Of a DNA stretch of 20,660 bases, positions 13,406 through 19,781 are shown one piece after another. The DNA is taken from assembly GCA_902767355.1 (NCBI GenBank), contig CACXHG010000198.1, positions 1 through 20,660 of the forward strand. Direction: 5' to 3'. Under the pieces are notes generated by a model that saw nothing but the letters and a program-made list of their open reading frames with translations, was not told the origin of the DNA and ran no database searches. Made by a program: the position numbers and the translations under genes. Origin of the DNA: an uncultured Bacteroidia bacterium (GTDB lineage Bacteria > Bacteroidota > Bacteroidia > Bacteroidales > UBA932). Numbering within the stretch: the stretch's first letter is position 1; the number at the start of each line of letters is the position of its first letter.

Positions 13406-14031
13406 TGGATTGGATGAATTATACCCTGTTTACGCTCGGCGGCGCCCCGGTGCTGCTGATAGACTTGGTTTCGTCGCTGCTGGGCCTGACCTGCGTGTTT
13501 CTGGCGGGGCGCAATTCAAAGTATAACTTCTGGGTGGGCTATCTATACACGGCGGCGCTGTTTCTTTTGTTTTGGAACAAGAATCTCTACGCCTCCCTGT
13601 TTTTGCAGCCCATATCGCTTACTATCAATATTATAGGGCACTGGCGCTGGACCCACCCGAAGCAGGATGAAGCCAGCAGCAAGGGCGATTTGAAGGTGAC
13701 GCAGCTGGGCTGGGCGCAGCGCATCCTGGGCATCGTGGCGGTGGCTCTGCTGTCGGTGCTCTGGGGCTGGATGCTATATAAGCTCTTCCCGGGCGACCCG
13801 CATCCCTATCTGGACACTGTAGTTACAGTACTGATACTCTATGCGCAGCTGCTTTCTGCCCTCAAAAAATGGGACTGCTGGCTGGTATGGCTGGTGGTCA
13901 ACATCACCCAGATAATCCTGCATGTGTCTGTGGGCCATGTGTTTATGCCCATCGTGTGCGGGCTCTATCTGGTCAACGGCCTCTGGTCTCTGGCCAGCTG
14001 GTGGAAACTATATAAAAAAGAAAACAAGTAG
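13405..14031 (+). CDS. pnuC: PnuC-family vitamin (nicotinamide riboside) transporter
   Basis: A 208-residue integral membrane protein with about seven hydrophobic segments. The family signature WxxWxxxN appears as W159-LV-W162-LVV-N166 in KKWDCWLVWLVVN. Also present are FLAGRNSKYNFWVG (33-45) and SLTINIIGHWRWTH. PnuC proteins let vitamins cross the inner membrane by facilitated diffusion, trapped afterwards by a kinase. Substrates in the family include nicotinamide riboside, thiamine (PnuT) and riboflavin (PnuX), so the substrate is not certain. Its position is odd: it starts on the last base of the sufB stop and ends 3 bases before sufC. No NadR-type kinase gene is nearby. Confidence 0.9.
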   Translation: MDWMNYTLFTLGGAPVLLIDLVSSLLGLTCVFLAGRNSKYNFWVGYLYTAALFLLFWNKNLYASLFLQPISLTINIIGHWRWTHPKQDEASSKGDLKVTQLGWAQRILGIVAVALLSVLWGWMLYKLFPGDPHPYLDTVVTVLILYAQLLSALKKWDCWLVWLVVNITQIILHVSVGHVFMPIVCGLYLVNGLWSLASWWKLYKKENK

Positions 14032-14034
14032 CTT

Positions 14035-14805
14035 ATGTCTGATATATTGCTGGAAGTTAAGAATTTGCACGCCTCGGTAGAGGATCGCGAGATTCTGCGG
14101 GGCATAGACCTGACGGTCGGCCGCGGCGAGGTGCACGCCATAATGGGCCCCAACGGCGCCGGCAAGAGCACCCTGAGCGGGGTGCTCGCGGGCAAACCGG
14201 GCTATACGGTCACAAGCGGCGAGATGCTGCTGGACGGCGAGTCGCTGATGGATCTTTCGCCGGAAGAGCGCTCGTGGAAGGGGCTTTTCCTGGGCTTCCA
14301 GTATCCGGTGGAGATACCCGGCGTGACCAACACTATGATGCTCAAGAGCGCCGTGGCGGCCCGCCGCAAAGCCCTGGGGCTGCCGGAGCTTAGCAGTGCC
14401 GAGTTTATCAAGCTGCTTAACAGCAAGTTGCCGCTGGTGAACATGGATAAGAGTTTTCTCTCCCGCGGGGTGAATGTAGGCTTTTCCGGAGGCGAAAAGA
14501 AGCGCAACGAGGTGCTGCAGATGGCCGTTCTGCAGCCGCAGCTGGCCATTCTGGATGAGACTGATTCCGGCCTGGACGTGGACGCCCTGCGCATAGTGGG
14601 CGAAGGCGTCAACAGCCTGCGCAGCAGCGACAATTCGTTTGTGGTGATTACTCACTATCAGCGTCTTCTGAGCTATATAGTGCCGGACGTGATACACGTT
14701 CTCTACAACGGGCGCATTATAAAGACAGCCGGCCGCGAACTTGCCGCTGAGATAGAGAAGCGGGGCTACGACTGGATTATCAAAGAGGCAAATGAACAGG
14801 CTTAG
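14035..14805 (+). CDS. sufC: Fe-S assembly ATPase SufC
   Basis: A 256-residue soluble ABC ATPase that drives conformational change of SufB-SufD during cluster assembly. Walker A is GPNGAGKST (residues 38-46), the Q-loop region is FLGFQYPVEIPGV, the signature is FSGGEKKRNEVLQM, and Walker B is LAILDETDSGLDVDAL. The switch His is in VVITHYQRLL. The length is normal. The gene overlaps sufD by 14 bases, showing tight coupling. Confidence 0.97.
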   Translation: MSDILLEVKNLHASVEDREILRGIDLTVGRGEVHAIMGPNGAGKSTLSGVLAGKPGYTVTSGEMLLDGESLMDLSPEERSWKGLFLGFQYPVEIPGVTNTMMLKSAVAARRKALGLPELSSAEFIKLLNSKLPLVNMDKSFLSRGVNVGFSGGEKKRNEVLQMAVLQPQLAILDETDSGLDVDALRIVGEGVNSLRSSDNSFVVITHYQRLLSYIVPDVIHVLYNGRIIKTAGRELAAEIEKRGYDWIIKEANEQA

Positions 14806-15436
14806 GGTCGATAAGGGGCTGGCTTACAGCGATGTCATCCTCCTAAGGGAGGGTGCGGATGCGGTTTGGGACATCAGCGTCGCCGCCGGCGCGTCGTTGC
14901 AGCTGACCTTCATTGCCCTGGCCAGCGGTGCCGAGACCCTTTCCTGCGAGATTTCGGTGGCGTTCGAGGGCGAAGGCGGGCAGTGCCTGCTGCGGGGACT
15001 GTATATCACCCGCGACAGTGCCGATGTCTCGTTCCGGGTCAATATGGTCCACAATCTGCCGCGCTGCACCAGCCGCCAGCTGTTCAAGGGCATTCTTGCG
15101 GGCAGTTCGCACACGCTCTTCGACGGGCTCATCAAGGTGCCGGCTCACTGCATCGGCACCGAGGCCTATCAGGAAAACCACAACCTGCTGCTTACCGATG
15201 ATTGCCGCGCGCAGAGCCTGCCGCAGCTGGAGATTTATGCCGACGACGTGCGCTGCAGCCATGGCGCAACCTTCGGCCGGCTGGACGCCGACGAACTGTT
15301 CTATATGCGCAGCCGTGGCATCCCAGAGCCTGAAGCCCGCCGCCTGCAGATGGTGGCCTTCGCCTCAGAAGTGCTGGAAGGCGTGCCGGAAGGGATTGTG
15401 ACCCAGACCCTTGGCGTATTGGAAAAATTGTTATAG
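14792..15436 (+). CDS. sufD: SufD, unusually short (beta-helix and C-terminal domain only)
   Basis: A 214-residue SufD-like protein. SufD is normally about 420-450 residues. Here the N-terminal helical domain is missing; the protein starts MNRLRVDKGLAYSDV and moves straight into the beta-helix core (SLQLTFIALAS, CLLRGLYITRDSADV, RQLFKGILAGSSHTLFDGLI, AYQENHNLLLTDDC). The C-terminal motif is conserved: ADDVRCSHGATFGRLDADELFYMRSRGI, including the Cys-Ser-His of the SufB-SufD cluster site. The C-terminal helix pair is also intact. The start overlaps sufC by 14 bases. No upstream frame or stop-broken remnant of the missing half was found, so this looks like a natural compact form. sufS and sufE are not in the window. 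Confidence 0.88.
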   Translation: MNRLRVDKGLAYSDVILLREGADAVWDISVAAGASLQLTFIALASGAETLSCEISVAFEGEGGQCLLRGLYITRDSADVSFRVNMVHNLPRCTSRQLFKGILAGSSHTLFDGLIKVPAHCIGTEAYQENHNLLLTDDCRAQSLPQLEIYADDVRCSHGATFGRLDADELFYMRSRGIPEPEARRLQMVAFASEVLEGVPEGIVTQTLGVLEKLL

Positions 15437-15438
15437 TT

Positions 15439-15452
15439 TTATATAAAAATAT
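15439..15452. repeat. Copy of the A+T 14-mer seen in the par region
   Basis: TTATATAAAAATAT in the 23-base gap between sufD and the SUMF lipoprotein gene is identical to part of the par 26-bp repeats (4187-4200, 4529-4542) and to a stretch inside ispE (3606-3619). The left 11 bases of the 18-bp palindrome are present but the right part is not. It could be coincidence in an A+T-rich spacer or a stray binding half-site. Confidence 0.5.
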
Positions 15453-15459
15453 AAATAAT

Positions 15460-16302
15460 ATGAAGACGATACGTTTTTACAGTGTGATGGCGCTGACTGC
15501 GGCGCTGATAATGTTTGTTTTGCCCGCATGCAAGGGTGGCGGCAAGAAGGCTGCCGACAAGGCAGCCGGCGAAAAGGCCGAGGAGGTGACTGTTTCCGAG
15601 GTCAAGACATTCACCGTCAAGGATATAACATTCAAGATGGTGAAGGTCGAGGGCGGCAGCTTCAACATGGGCGCCACCGCCGAGCAGGGCGCAGAGGCCC
15701 AGCCGAACGAAAAACCGGCCCACGAAGTTACAGTGGGCGATTTCTGGATTGGCCAGACAGAAGTTACCCAGGAGCTTTGGGAAGCGGTGATGGACTATAA
15801 CCCCTCCTATACCCGCTGGCCCAAGTGCCCAGTGGACAAGATCAGCTGGAAGGACTGCCAGGATTTCGTGGCTGCGCTCAGCGAGCTTACCGGCGAGAAA
15901 TTCCGCCTGCCGACCGAGGCCGAATGGGAATACGCTGCCCGCGGCGGCAAGTATTCCAAGGGCTACAAGTATGCCGGCAGCGACAATCTGGACGATGTCG
16001 CCTGGTACGTGGGAAATGCCAACGAAACTTCGCACCCCGTGGCCGAGAAGGCTCCCAACGAGCTGGGGCTCTACGATATGAGCGGCAATGTGTACGAGTG
16101 GTGTGAGGATAAATATCTGATGTACGACGGCAGCGAGCCGCAGTACTCGGAGAAGATGCTCAAGAGCGACCGCAAGCGCGAGTTCCACATAGAGCGCGGC
16201 GGCTGCTGGAACTACGGCCCCACGATGTGCCGCCTCAGCTACCGTCACGCCGGCAACTACACCCACATGTACGCCTACGACGGGATGCGCCTGGCGCTGT
16301 AA
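15460..16302 (+). CDS. SUMF/FGE-sulfatase-domain lipoprotein
   Basis: A 280-residue lipoprotein. The signal peptide ends in VLPAC with Cys24 the likely lipid site. GGGKK follows, lacking the acidic surface-export signal of Bacteroidota. From residue 57 a formylglycine-generating-enzyme-like domain is seen: KMVKVEGGSFNMGAT, EKPAHEVTVGDFWIGQTEVTQELW, FRLPTEAEWEYAARGG, NELGLYDMSGNVYEWCED and ERGGCWNYGPTMCRLSYRHAG. True FGEs use a Cys pair, GGSxxC and a second Cys five residues on. Here only the second Cys is kept; the first is Tyr, and a Cys replaces the Ser after GG. A structural or T9SS/GldJK-like role, or another SUMF activity, is more likely than sulfatase activation. It follows sufD by 23 bases. 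Confidence 0.85.
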   Translation: MKTIRFYSVMALTAALIMFVLPACKGGGKKAADKAAGEKAEEVTVSEVKTFTVKDITFKMVKVEGGSFNMGATAEQGAEAQPNEKPAHEVTVGDFWIGQTEVTQELWEAVMDYNPSYTRWPKCPVDKISWKDCQDFVAALSELTGEKFRLPTEAEWEYAARGGKYSKGYKYAGSDNLDDVAWYVGNANETSHPVAEKAPNELGLYDMSGNVYEWCEDKYLMYDGSEPQYSEKMLKSDRKREFHIERGGCWNYGPTMCRLSYRHAGNYTHMYAYDGMRLAL

Positions 16303-16315
16303 TACTGGAGCGGGT

Positions 16316-17569
16316 TTATTTCTTCAGGCGGAAGATGGCGCAGTCGCCTTTGTCGAGGGTGCGCTTGGCGGTGCGGCCGGGGATGTTGACGATGCTGCCG
16401 TCGGGATAGACCTGGCCGACGTCTTTGGTGAAACCGATATTGTAGTCGAAGCCTTCGAGGTGGCTGCGGTTGACTAGCATTACATATTGATAATCACCGT
16501 TTTCGAGGAGTGATACTATCACGCCTTTGCCGCCGGTGTCAAGTTTCTTGAGCGGCTCGGGCAGCTCGGCCGGCAGGGGCATGACGCCGACGGGCAGGTC
16601 GCCGCCGAAATGATACACTTTCTTCATGGTGCAGCCAACGAACACGCCGGCGCGGGCCTGGATCTCTTCGTTCATGGCCTTTACCAGGTCATAGACGGCT
16701 GTTCTCTCGCCATTTACCGAGATGGGGGCATCGTGGAAATCCCAAGTACCTGGGGTGGGGCACCAGTAGGTGAAATATTGCAGGCACTGGGCGCCGTAGG
16801 CCAGATTGGTGTAGAGCTGCAGGCGCATGGAAGCCATTGTGGCGACGGGGTAGGGATGGTGCGCCGTGGACAGTGTGAATGCCCAGAAGGGGATGCCGGC
16901 ATCCTTTGCAGCCTGCGAGATGATTTCCAGATTCTGCCACCATGCGTCGCGCACGCTGCCGTTTTCCAGCACGGGATAATTGTCGAAAGAGAGCAGGGTG
17001 GGGTGGACGGTCTCTATGAACAGCTTGACGTGCTCCTGATAGGACGAACCAAGGGCTTCTTCGCTCACGTATATCGGGTTGAGGTTGAGGTACACGGGGT
17101 GGTTGGGGTCAGCGGCCCGCACGCGCTCAGCCCACTCTCCAAGGGCCGGAAGGTCGGCATTGAAGGGCTCGTCGCGCAGGAAATAGCCGTAGAGGGCGGG
17201 GTGGTCCTTGACCTCGTTCACAATTCTTTCGGTCTGGGTCTGGAAGACGTCGCCGCACATGAACATCACCTTCACGCCAGCCTGCTGGGCCAGGTCCAGG
17301 GACTGCTTGGCGGCCTCGAGAGAATAAATGTGCGAGAAGTTGATGGTGAAGCCGCAGTTCTTGAGCTCCTTGTAGCGCTCGAGGGTGGCATATTCCGCCG
17401 GGATGCTGTACCAGGCCAGGATGGGCATTTCGGCCTTGGCGACATATTCTGTCGTCGGGGTGACAGGCGTTGACGGTGTGTCCGGTTTTACGGGCTGGGG
17501 TTTGGTGCCGCAGCCGGCGGCGATAATGGCGCAAGCGGCCAAGGCAAGAAAATTGCGGAAAAGTTTCAT
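16316..17569 (-). CDS. TIM-barrel glycosidase-like lipoprotein
   Basis: A 417-residue lipoprotein. The signal peptide ends IIAAGC with Cys20 the likely lipid site, followed by a Pro/Thr-rich linker (24-40). The remainder looks like a beta/alpha barrel related to GH42/GH-A glycosidases. It shows PILAWYSIPAEY (strand 1), CGFTINFSHIYS, GVKVMFMCGD, ALYGYFLRDEPF with Asp133-Glu134 at a strand-4-like position, VYLNLNPIY, PTLLSFDNYPV, GIPFWAFTLSTAHH and GAQCLQYFTYWCP. A C-terminal beta domain has VNRSHLEGFDYNIGF. Glu134 could be the acid/base; the nucleophile is unclear. Exact GH family and substrate are not known. Its end is 13 bases from the end of the convergent SUMF gene. Confidence 0.7.
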   Translation of the reverse strand: MKLFRNFLALAACAIIAAGCGTKPQPVKPDTPSTPVTPTTEYVAKAEMPILAWYSIPAEYATLERYKELKNCGFTINFSHIYSLEAAKQSLDLAQQAGVKVMFMCGDVFQTQTERIVNEVKDHPALYGYFLRDEPFNADLPALGEWAERVRAADPNHPVYLNLNPIYVSEEALGSSYQEHVKLFIETVHPTLLSFDNYPVLENGSVRDAWWQNLEIISQAAKDAGIPFWAFTLSTAHHPYPVATMASMRLQLYTNLAYGAQCLQYFTYWCPTPGTWDFHDAPISVNGERTAVYDLVKAMNEEIQARAGVFVGCTMKKVYHFGGDLPVGVMPLPAELPEPLKKLDTGGKGVIVSLLENGDYQYVMLVNRSHLEGFDYNIGFTKDVGQVYPDGSIVNIPGRTAKRTLDKGDCAIFRLKK

Positions 17570-17591
17570 CGGCTTTCAATTATGACACATG

Positions 17592-17599
17592 CAAAGATA
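17592..17599 (-). promoter_or_regulatory. -7 box of the glycosidase-like lipoprotein gene
   Basis: The minus strand reads TATCTTTG, a perfect TAnnTTTG, 22 bases before the ATG at 17569. No clear -33 TTTG was found at 17-22 bases. Confidence 0.45.
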
Positions 17600-17632
17600 G
17601 TATTTCTTGCCGGAAAGTGAAGCAGGAAAACT

Positions 17633-17724
17633 GGGCTGGAAACGCCAGGGTCGGCTGCGTGTCCAGGAGGTTGCTGGCAGCCCTGCCACGAAGACGAGGT
17701 AAGCCTTGTCATAGCGTCTTCGTG
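17633..17724. other. Two hairpins in the divergent spacer between the glycosidase-like and beta-barrel genes
   Basis: Hairpin 1 pairs GGGCT (17633-17637) plus GCCAG (17644-17648) with CTGGC-AGCCC (17674-17683), ten pairs with a 6-base bulge. Hairpin 2 pairs CACGAAGACG (17687-17696) perfectly with CGTCTTCGTG (17715-17724) around an 18-base loop. The spacer separates divergent genes, so neither is a natural terminator for a flanking gene. They may be regulatory or relics of a REP-like or miniature element. The bulged form recalls the RAYT-flanking hairpins, but no shared motif was found. Confidence 0.55.
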
Positions 17725-17756
17725 ACAAAAATCATTATATTTGTTGACAAAAATCA
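17723..17756 (+). promoter_or_regulatory. -7 box of the beta-barrel gene framed by a 12-bp direct repeat
   Basis: TATATTTG (17736-17743) is a perfect -7 box, 21 bases before the ATG at 17765. TGACAAAAATCA occurs on both sides, at 17723-17734 and 17745-17756. The copies are exactly 22 bp apart, about two helical turns, so one protein dimer or two monomers could bind the same face. Upstream, the end of hairpin 2 covers the -33 position and no TTTG is there. Confidence 0.5.
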
Positions 17757-17764
17757 GCTTTATT

Positions 17765-18372
17765 ATGAAAAGAACCCTTCTTGCAATCGCTTTGTGTGCC
17801 TTATGTGCCACGTCGGTCTGTGCTCAGAATAAACTACCCGTCCGGCTCGAGATAGGAGCGGGACTTGCCCCGCTTTTCCTAATGGGGGTTGGAGACAGTT
17901 TCGATGTGCCCTATAAGGCGGATGCCTATGTGGAGGCGCGATACGACCTTGGCGAGTATTTCGATGTTGGCCTCAAGGCGGACTATAAGTTTAATCCCAT
18001 CAAGGGCGAAAGCCCGCTTACGACCGCAGGGTCGGTTACAGCGGCCATCAGCACTATGGCGGGCTCATCGCTACGATCGGCCTCAAGATACCGGTGAATG
18101 AACAGTTCCTGTTCTTTCTGGGTATGGGCTTTGGTTCGGGAATGGTGGCAAAGAGCATTACGGAAGCTGATATGGACAGCGCGCCGGAAGGGGCCGTTTC
18201 TCCCGTAGGCTCCTGGAATTCAGGCTGTTTCTTGGTTGTGGTTCCCCGGATCGGCGTTCAGCTGTACAACCATCTCCGTCTGTCAATAAATGCCGATCTC
18301 ACTACCGACGCTGCCGAATCCAGAGCCGAGACCCGCTGGCCTGTCTGCCTCAACATAGGCTGGACGTTCTAG
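17765..18372 (+). pseudogene. Outer-membrane beta-barrel protein, frameshifted
   Basis: The first frame gives a signal peptide (MKRTLLAIALCALCATSVCA) and beta-barrel-like strands (VRLEIGAGLAPLFLMGV, DAYVEARYDLGEYFDVGLKADYKFNPI), then loses character and stops near 18097. The -1 frame continues the protein from about 18010: AYDRRVGYSGHQHYGGLIATIGLKI, FLFFLGMGFGSGMVA, and a typical terminal strand WPVCLNIGWTF ending at 18372 in aromatic Phe. The upstream part of that second frame has stops at 17986 and 17992, so the shift lies between about 17995 and 18035. A single missing base explains it. Restored, it would be about 202 residues. It may be a pseudogene, a phase-variable gene or a sequencing error. 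Confidence 0.75.
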
Positions 18373-18389
18373 AAGGGAATCTCACTTTG

Positions 18390-18542
18390 TTTAACTGTTG
18401 AGCACGGTTGGATTATGACAGCGCTGATTATCAGCGAAGTATCTTGCCCGAGTGTGCTCGTCCTGCTGTCCAGCGGCGGGATGAGCACGCTAATCTATGC
18501 CAGAACGTGTTGTAACGCGGGATGAAGTGCGCAACGGTTAAA
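18390..18542. repeat. Palindrome-rich spacer bounded by an 11-bp inverted repeat
   Basis: This is the spacer between two convergent genes (217 bases in all). TTTAACTGTTG (18390-18400) pairs with CAACGGTTAAA (18532-18542) with one G-T pair. Inside are CGCTGAT-T-ATCAGCG (18422-18436), a perfect palindrome, and a 16-bp stem with three G-T pairs, AGTGTGCTCGTCCTGC (18451-18466) with 18476-18491. No open frame or T-run is seen. It could be a double terminator for the convergent genes or a miniature inverted-repeat element. No target-site duplication is evident. Confidence 0.5.
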
Positions 18543-18589
18543 AAACGGATTACCGGCATCCCTCTCGCCTTCAAACAGGCTGGCGCTGC

Positions 18590-19630
18590 CTAGTCGGCGT
18601 TGTAGCGGGTCAGAATGTCCATGTGGACCAGATTGTCGCGGTGGGCTGGACGCTTTTTCAGGGTGATGAATTCAGAGAGAGTGTGGATGGCCTGGGCTAC
18701 CTGCTGGTCGGGATGCTGGGCTATAAGCATAGTGACGCATCCTTTTTTGAGGGCGGCAACATTTGCGTCCAGATTGTCGAAGCCCACTACGCGGAGTCCC
18801 TCCACGTAGTTTTTCTCTATAAAGGGGGCGACCAGGTAGATACGGGAGTTGAACATCACCACGTTGCGGACCTCCGGGTGCGCTGCGTGGAATTCTGACA
18901 GCAGCGCATCGATTCTCTCCGGGTGTGTGGGGTCGATGAACAGGTAGTGGATATTGCAGTCGGGGCAATGTTCCAGCATATAGTCCAGGAATCCGGCGCG
19001 GCGGTGGACATTGGGGTCGTAGAGGTCTTCGTCGTTGCGGCGGATGCGGACTATCAGCACGCTCTGGATACGGTGGCCCTGGGTCAGGAGGTCGGCGCAC
19101 AGGTGGCCGCTCTTTACCATAGGCATTCCGAAATATGCCAGATAGTTGTCTTCTTCGAGCTTGGAATCGACATAGGCGTAGGGAATCTGCGCCGTGGCCA
19201 GTTCGCCCACAAACTCCAGGGACTCACTCTTGTACATCGGGGCCAGCACGACCCCGTCCGGCTTCATGTCCAGAATCTTGCGGCAGGCGGCGGCGAAGGA
19301 CGCGCCGTCGTACTGGTCGTAACCTACGTCCACCACGTTCATTCCGGAAGAGAGGGTAGAGGACAGGGCCTGGTCCACGCCCCGCCGGGAAATCTCCCAG
19401 AATTCTCCCGTGGCGGCATGGGGCAGGAGCACGGCTATTGTGTACTGCTTGTTGGTGGCCAGCAGAGATGCGTACACATTGGGCTCGTAGCCCAGCTCGC
19501 GGATGACCTTCATCACCTTATCGTAGCTTTTCCTGGAGACCTCGCCGCGGTTGTGCAGCACGCGGTCCACGGTCCCTTTACTGAGACCGCAGCGGCGGGC
19601 TATGTCCAGTATGGTAATTTTTTCGTTCAC
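18590..19630 (-). CDS. LacI-family transcriptional regulator
   Basis: A 346-residue regulator. The N-terminal HTH and hinge helix are clear: ITILDIARRCGLSKGTVDRVLHNRGEVSRKSYDKVMKVIRELGYEPN. The rest is a periplasmic-binding-protein-like sensor (TIAVLLPHAATGEFWEISRRGVDQAL, DGVVLAPMYKS, IPYAYVDSKLEEDN, VRNVVMFNSRIYL, GLRVVGFDNLD) that should bind a sugar. The start is taken as GTG at 19630 (NEKITILDI). An in-frame TTG at 19657 would overlap the predicted -7 box (19662-19655). It is divergent from a GH28 gene, and two inverted 24-bp sites lie between them. The most likely job is control of galacturonide or pectin use with autoregulation. Confidence 0.92.
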   Translation of the reverse strand: MNEKITILDIARRCGLSKGTVDRVLHNRGEVSRKSYDKVMKVIRELGYEPNVYASLLATNKQYTIAVLLPHAATGEFWEISRRGVDQALSSTLSSGMNVVDVGYDQYDGASFAAACRKILDMKPDGVVLAPMYKSESLEFVGELATAQIPYAYVDSKLEEDNYLAYFGMPMVKSGHLCADLLTQGHRIQSVLIVRIRRNDEDLYDPNVHRRAGFLDYMLEHCPDCNIHYLFIDPTHPERIDALLSEFHAAHPEVRNVVMFNSRIYLVAPFIEKNYVEGLRVVGFDNLDANVAALKKGCVTMLIAQHPDQQVAQAIHTLSEFITLKKRPAHRDNLVHMDILTRYNAD

Positions 19631-19654
19631 TGCTGTGCCTTTCTTTTCCGGGCA

Positions 19655-19662
19655 CAATGATA
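19655..19662 (-). promoter_or_regulatory. -7 box of the lacI-type gene
   Basis: The minus strand reads TATCATTG, one base from TAnnTTTG, 24 bases before the GTG start. The expected -33 region (about 19682-19685) falls inside operator site 1. Consensus-based call. Confidence 0.4.
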
Positions 19663-19675
19663 CGAAAAAAATACT

Positions 19676-19699
19676 TTCCGTGTACGATAACGAGAATAA
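19676..19699 (+). promoter_or_regulatory. Operator site 1 for the LacI-type regulator
   Basis: A 24-base site beginning TTCCGTGTACGATAACG. It matches site 2 on the opposite strand at 20 of 24 bases; the shared core is TTCCGTGYACGRTAACG. It covers the -33 region of the regulator's own predicted promoter, which suggests autoregulation. Binding is inferred from symmetry, repetition and position. Confidence 0.65.
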
Positions 19700-19728
19700 A
19701 AATTTTTATGGCCCTAAATATTTGAAAA

Positions 19729-19752
19729 TTATTTCCGTTACCGTGCACGGAA
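19729..19752 (-). promoter_or_regulatory. Operator site 2 for the LacI-type regulator
   Basis: Inverted copy of site 1, beginning TTCCGTGCACGGTAACG on the minus strand. It contains the perfect 10-bp palindrome CCGTGCACGG (19741-19750), typical of LacI-family operators. It covers the -33 region of the GH28 promoter. Sites 1 and 2 are 53 bp apart, centre to centre, in opposite orientation. Confidence 0.7.
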
Positions 19753-19767
19753 TTAAAATTTTATTTT

Positions 19768-19775
19768 TACATTTG
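19768..19775 (+). promoter_or_regulatory. -7 box of the GH28 gene
   Basis: TACATTTG is a perfect TAnnTTTG. The ATG is only 6 bases beyond it, so the transcript would be nearly leaderless. No TTTG is found at -33, where operator site 2 lies; this could mean dependence on an activator. Confidence 0.45.
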
Positions 19776-19781
19776 TTGTCC

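Noticed and set aside
18373..18589. A tRNA or known structured RNA in the palindrome-rich spacer
   Set aside because: No cloverleaf, T-loop (GTTCRA) or CCA end could be assembled from the stems.
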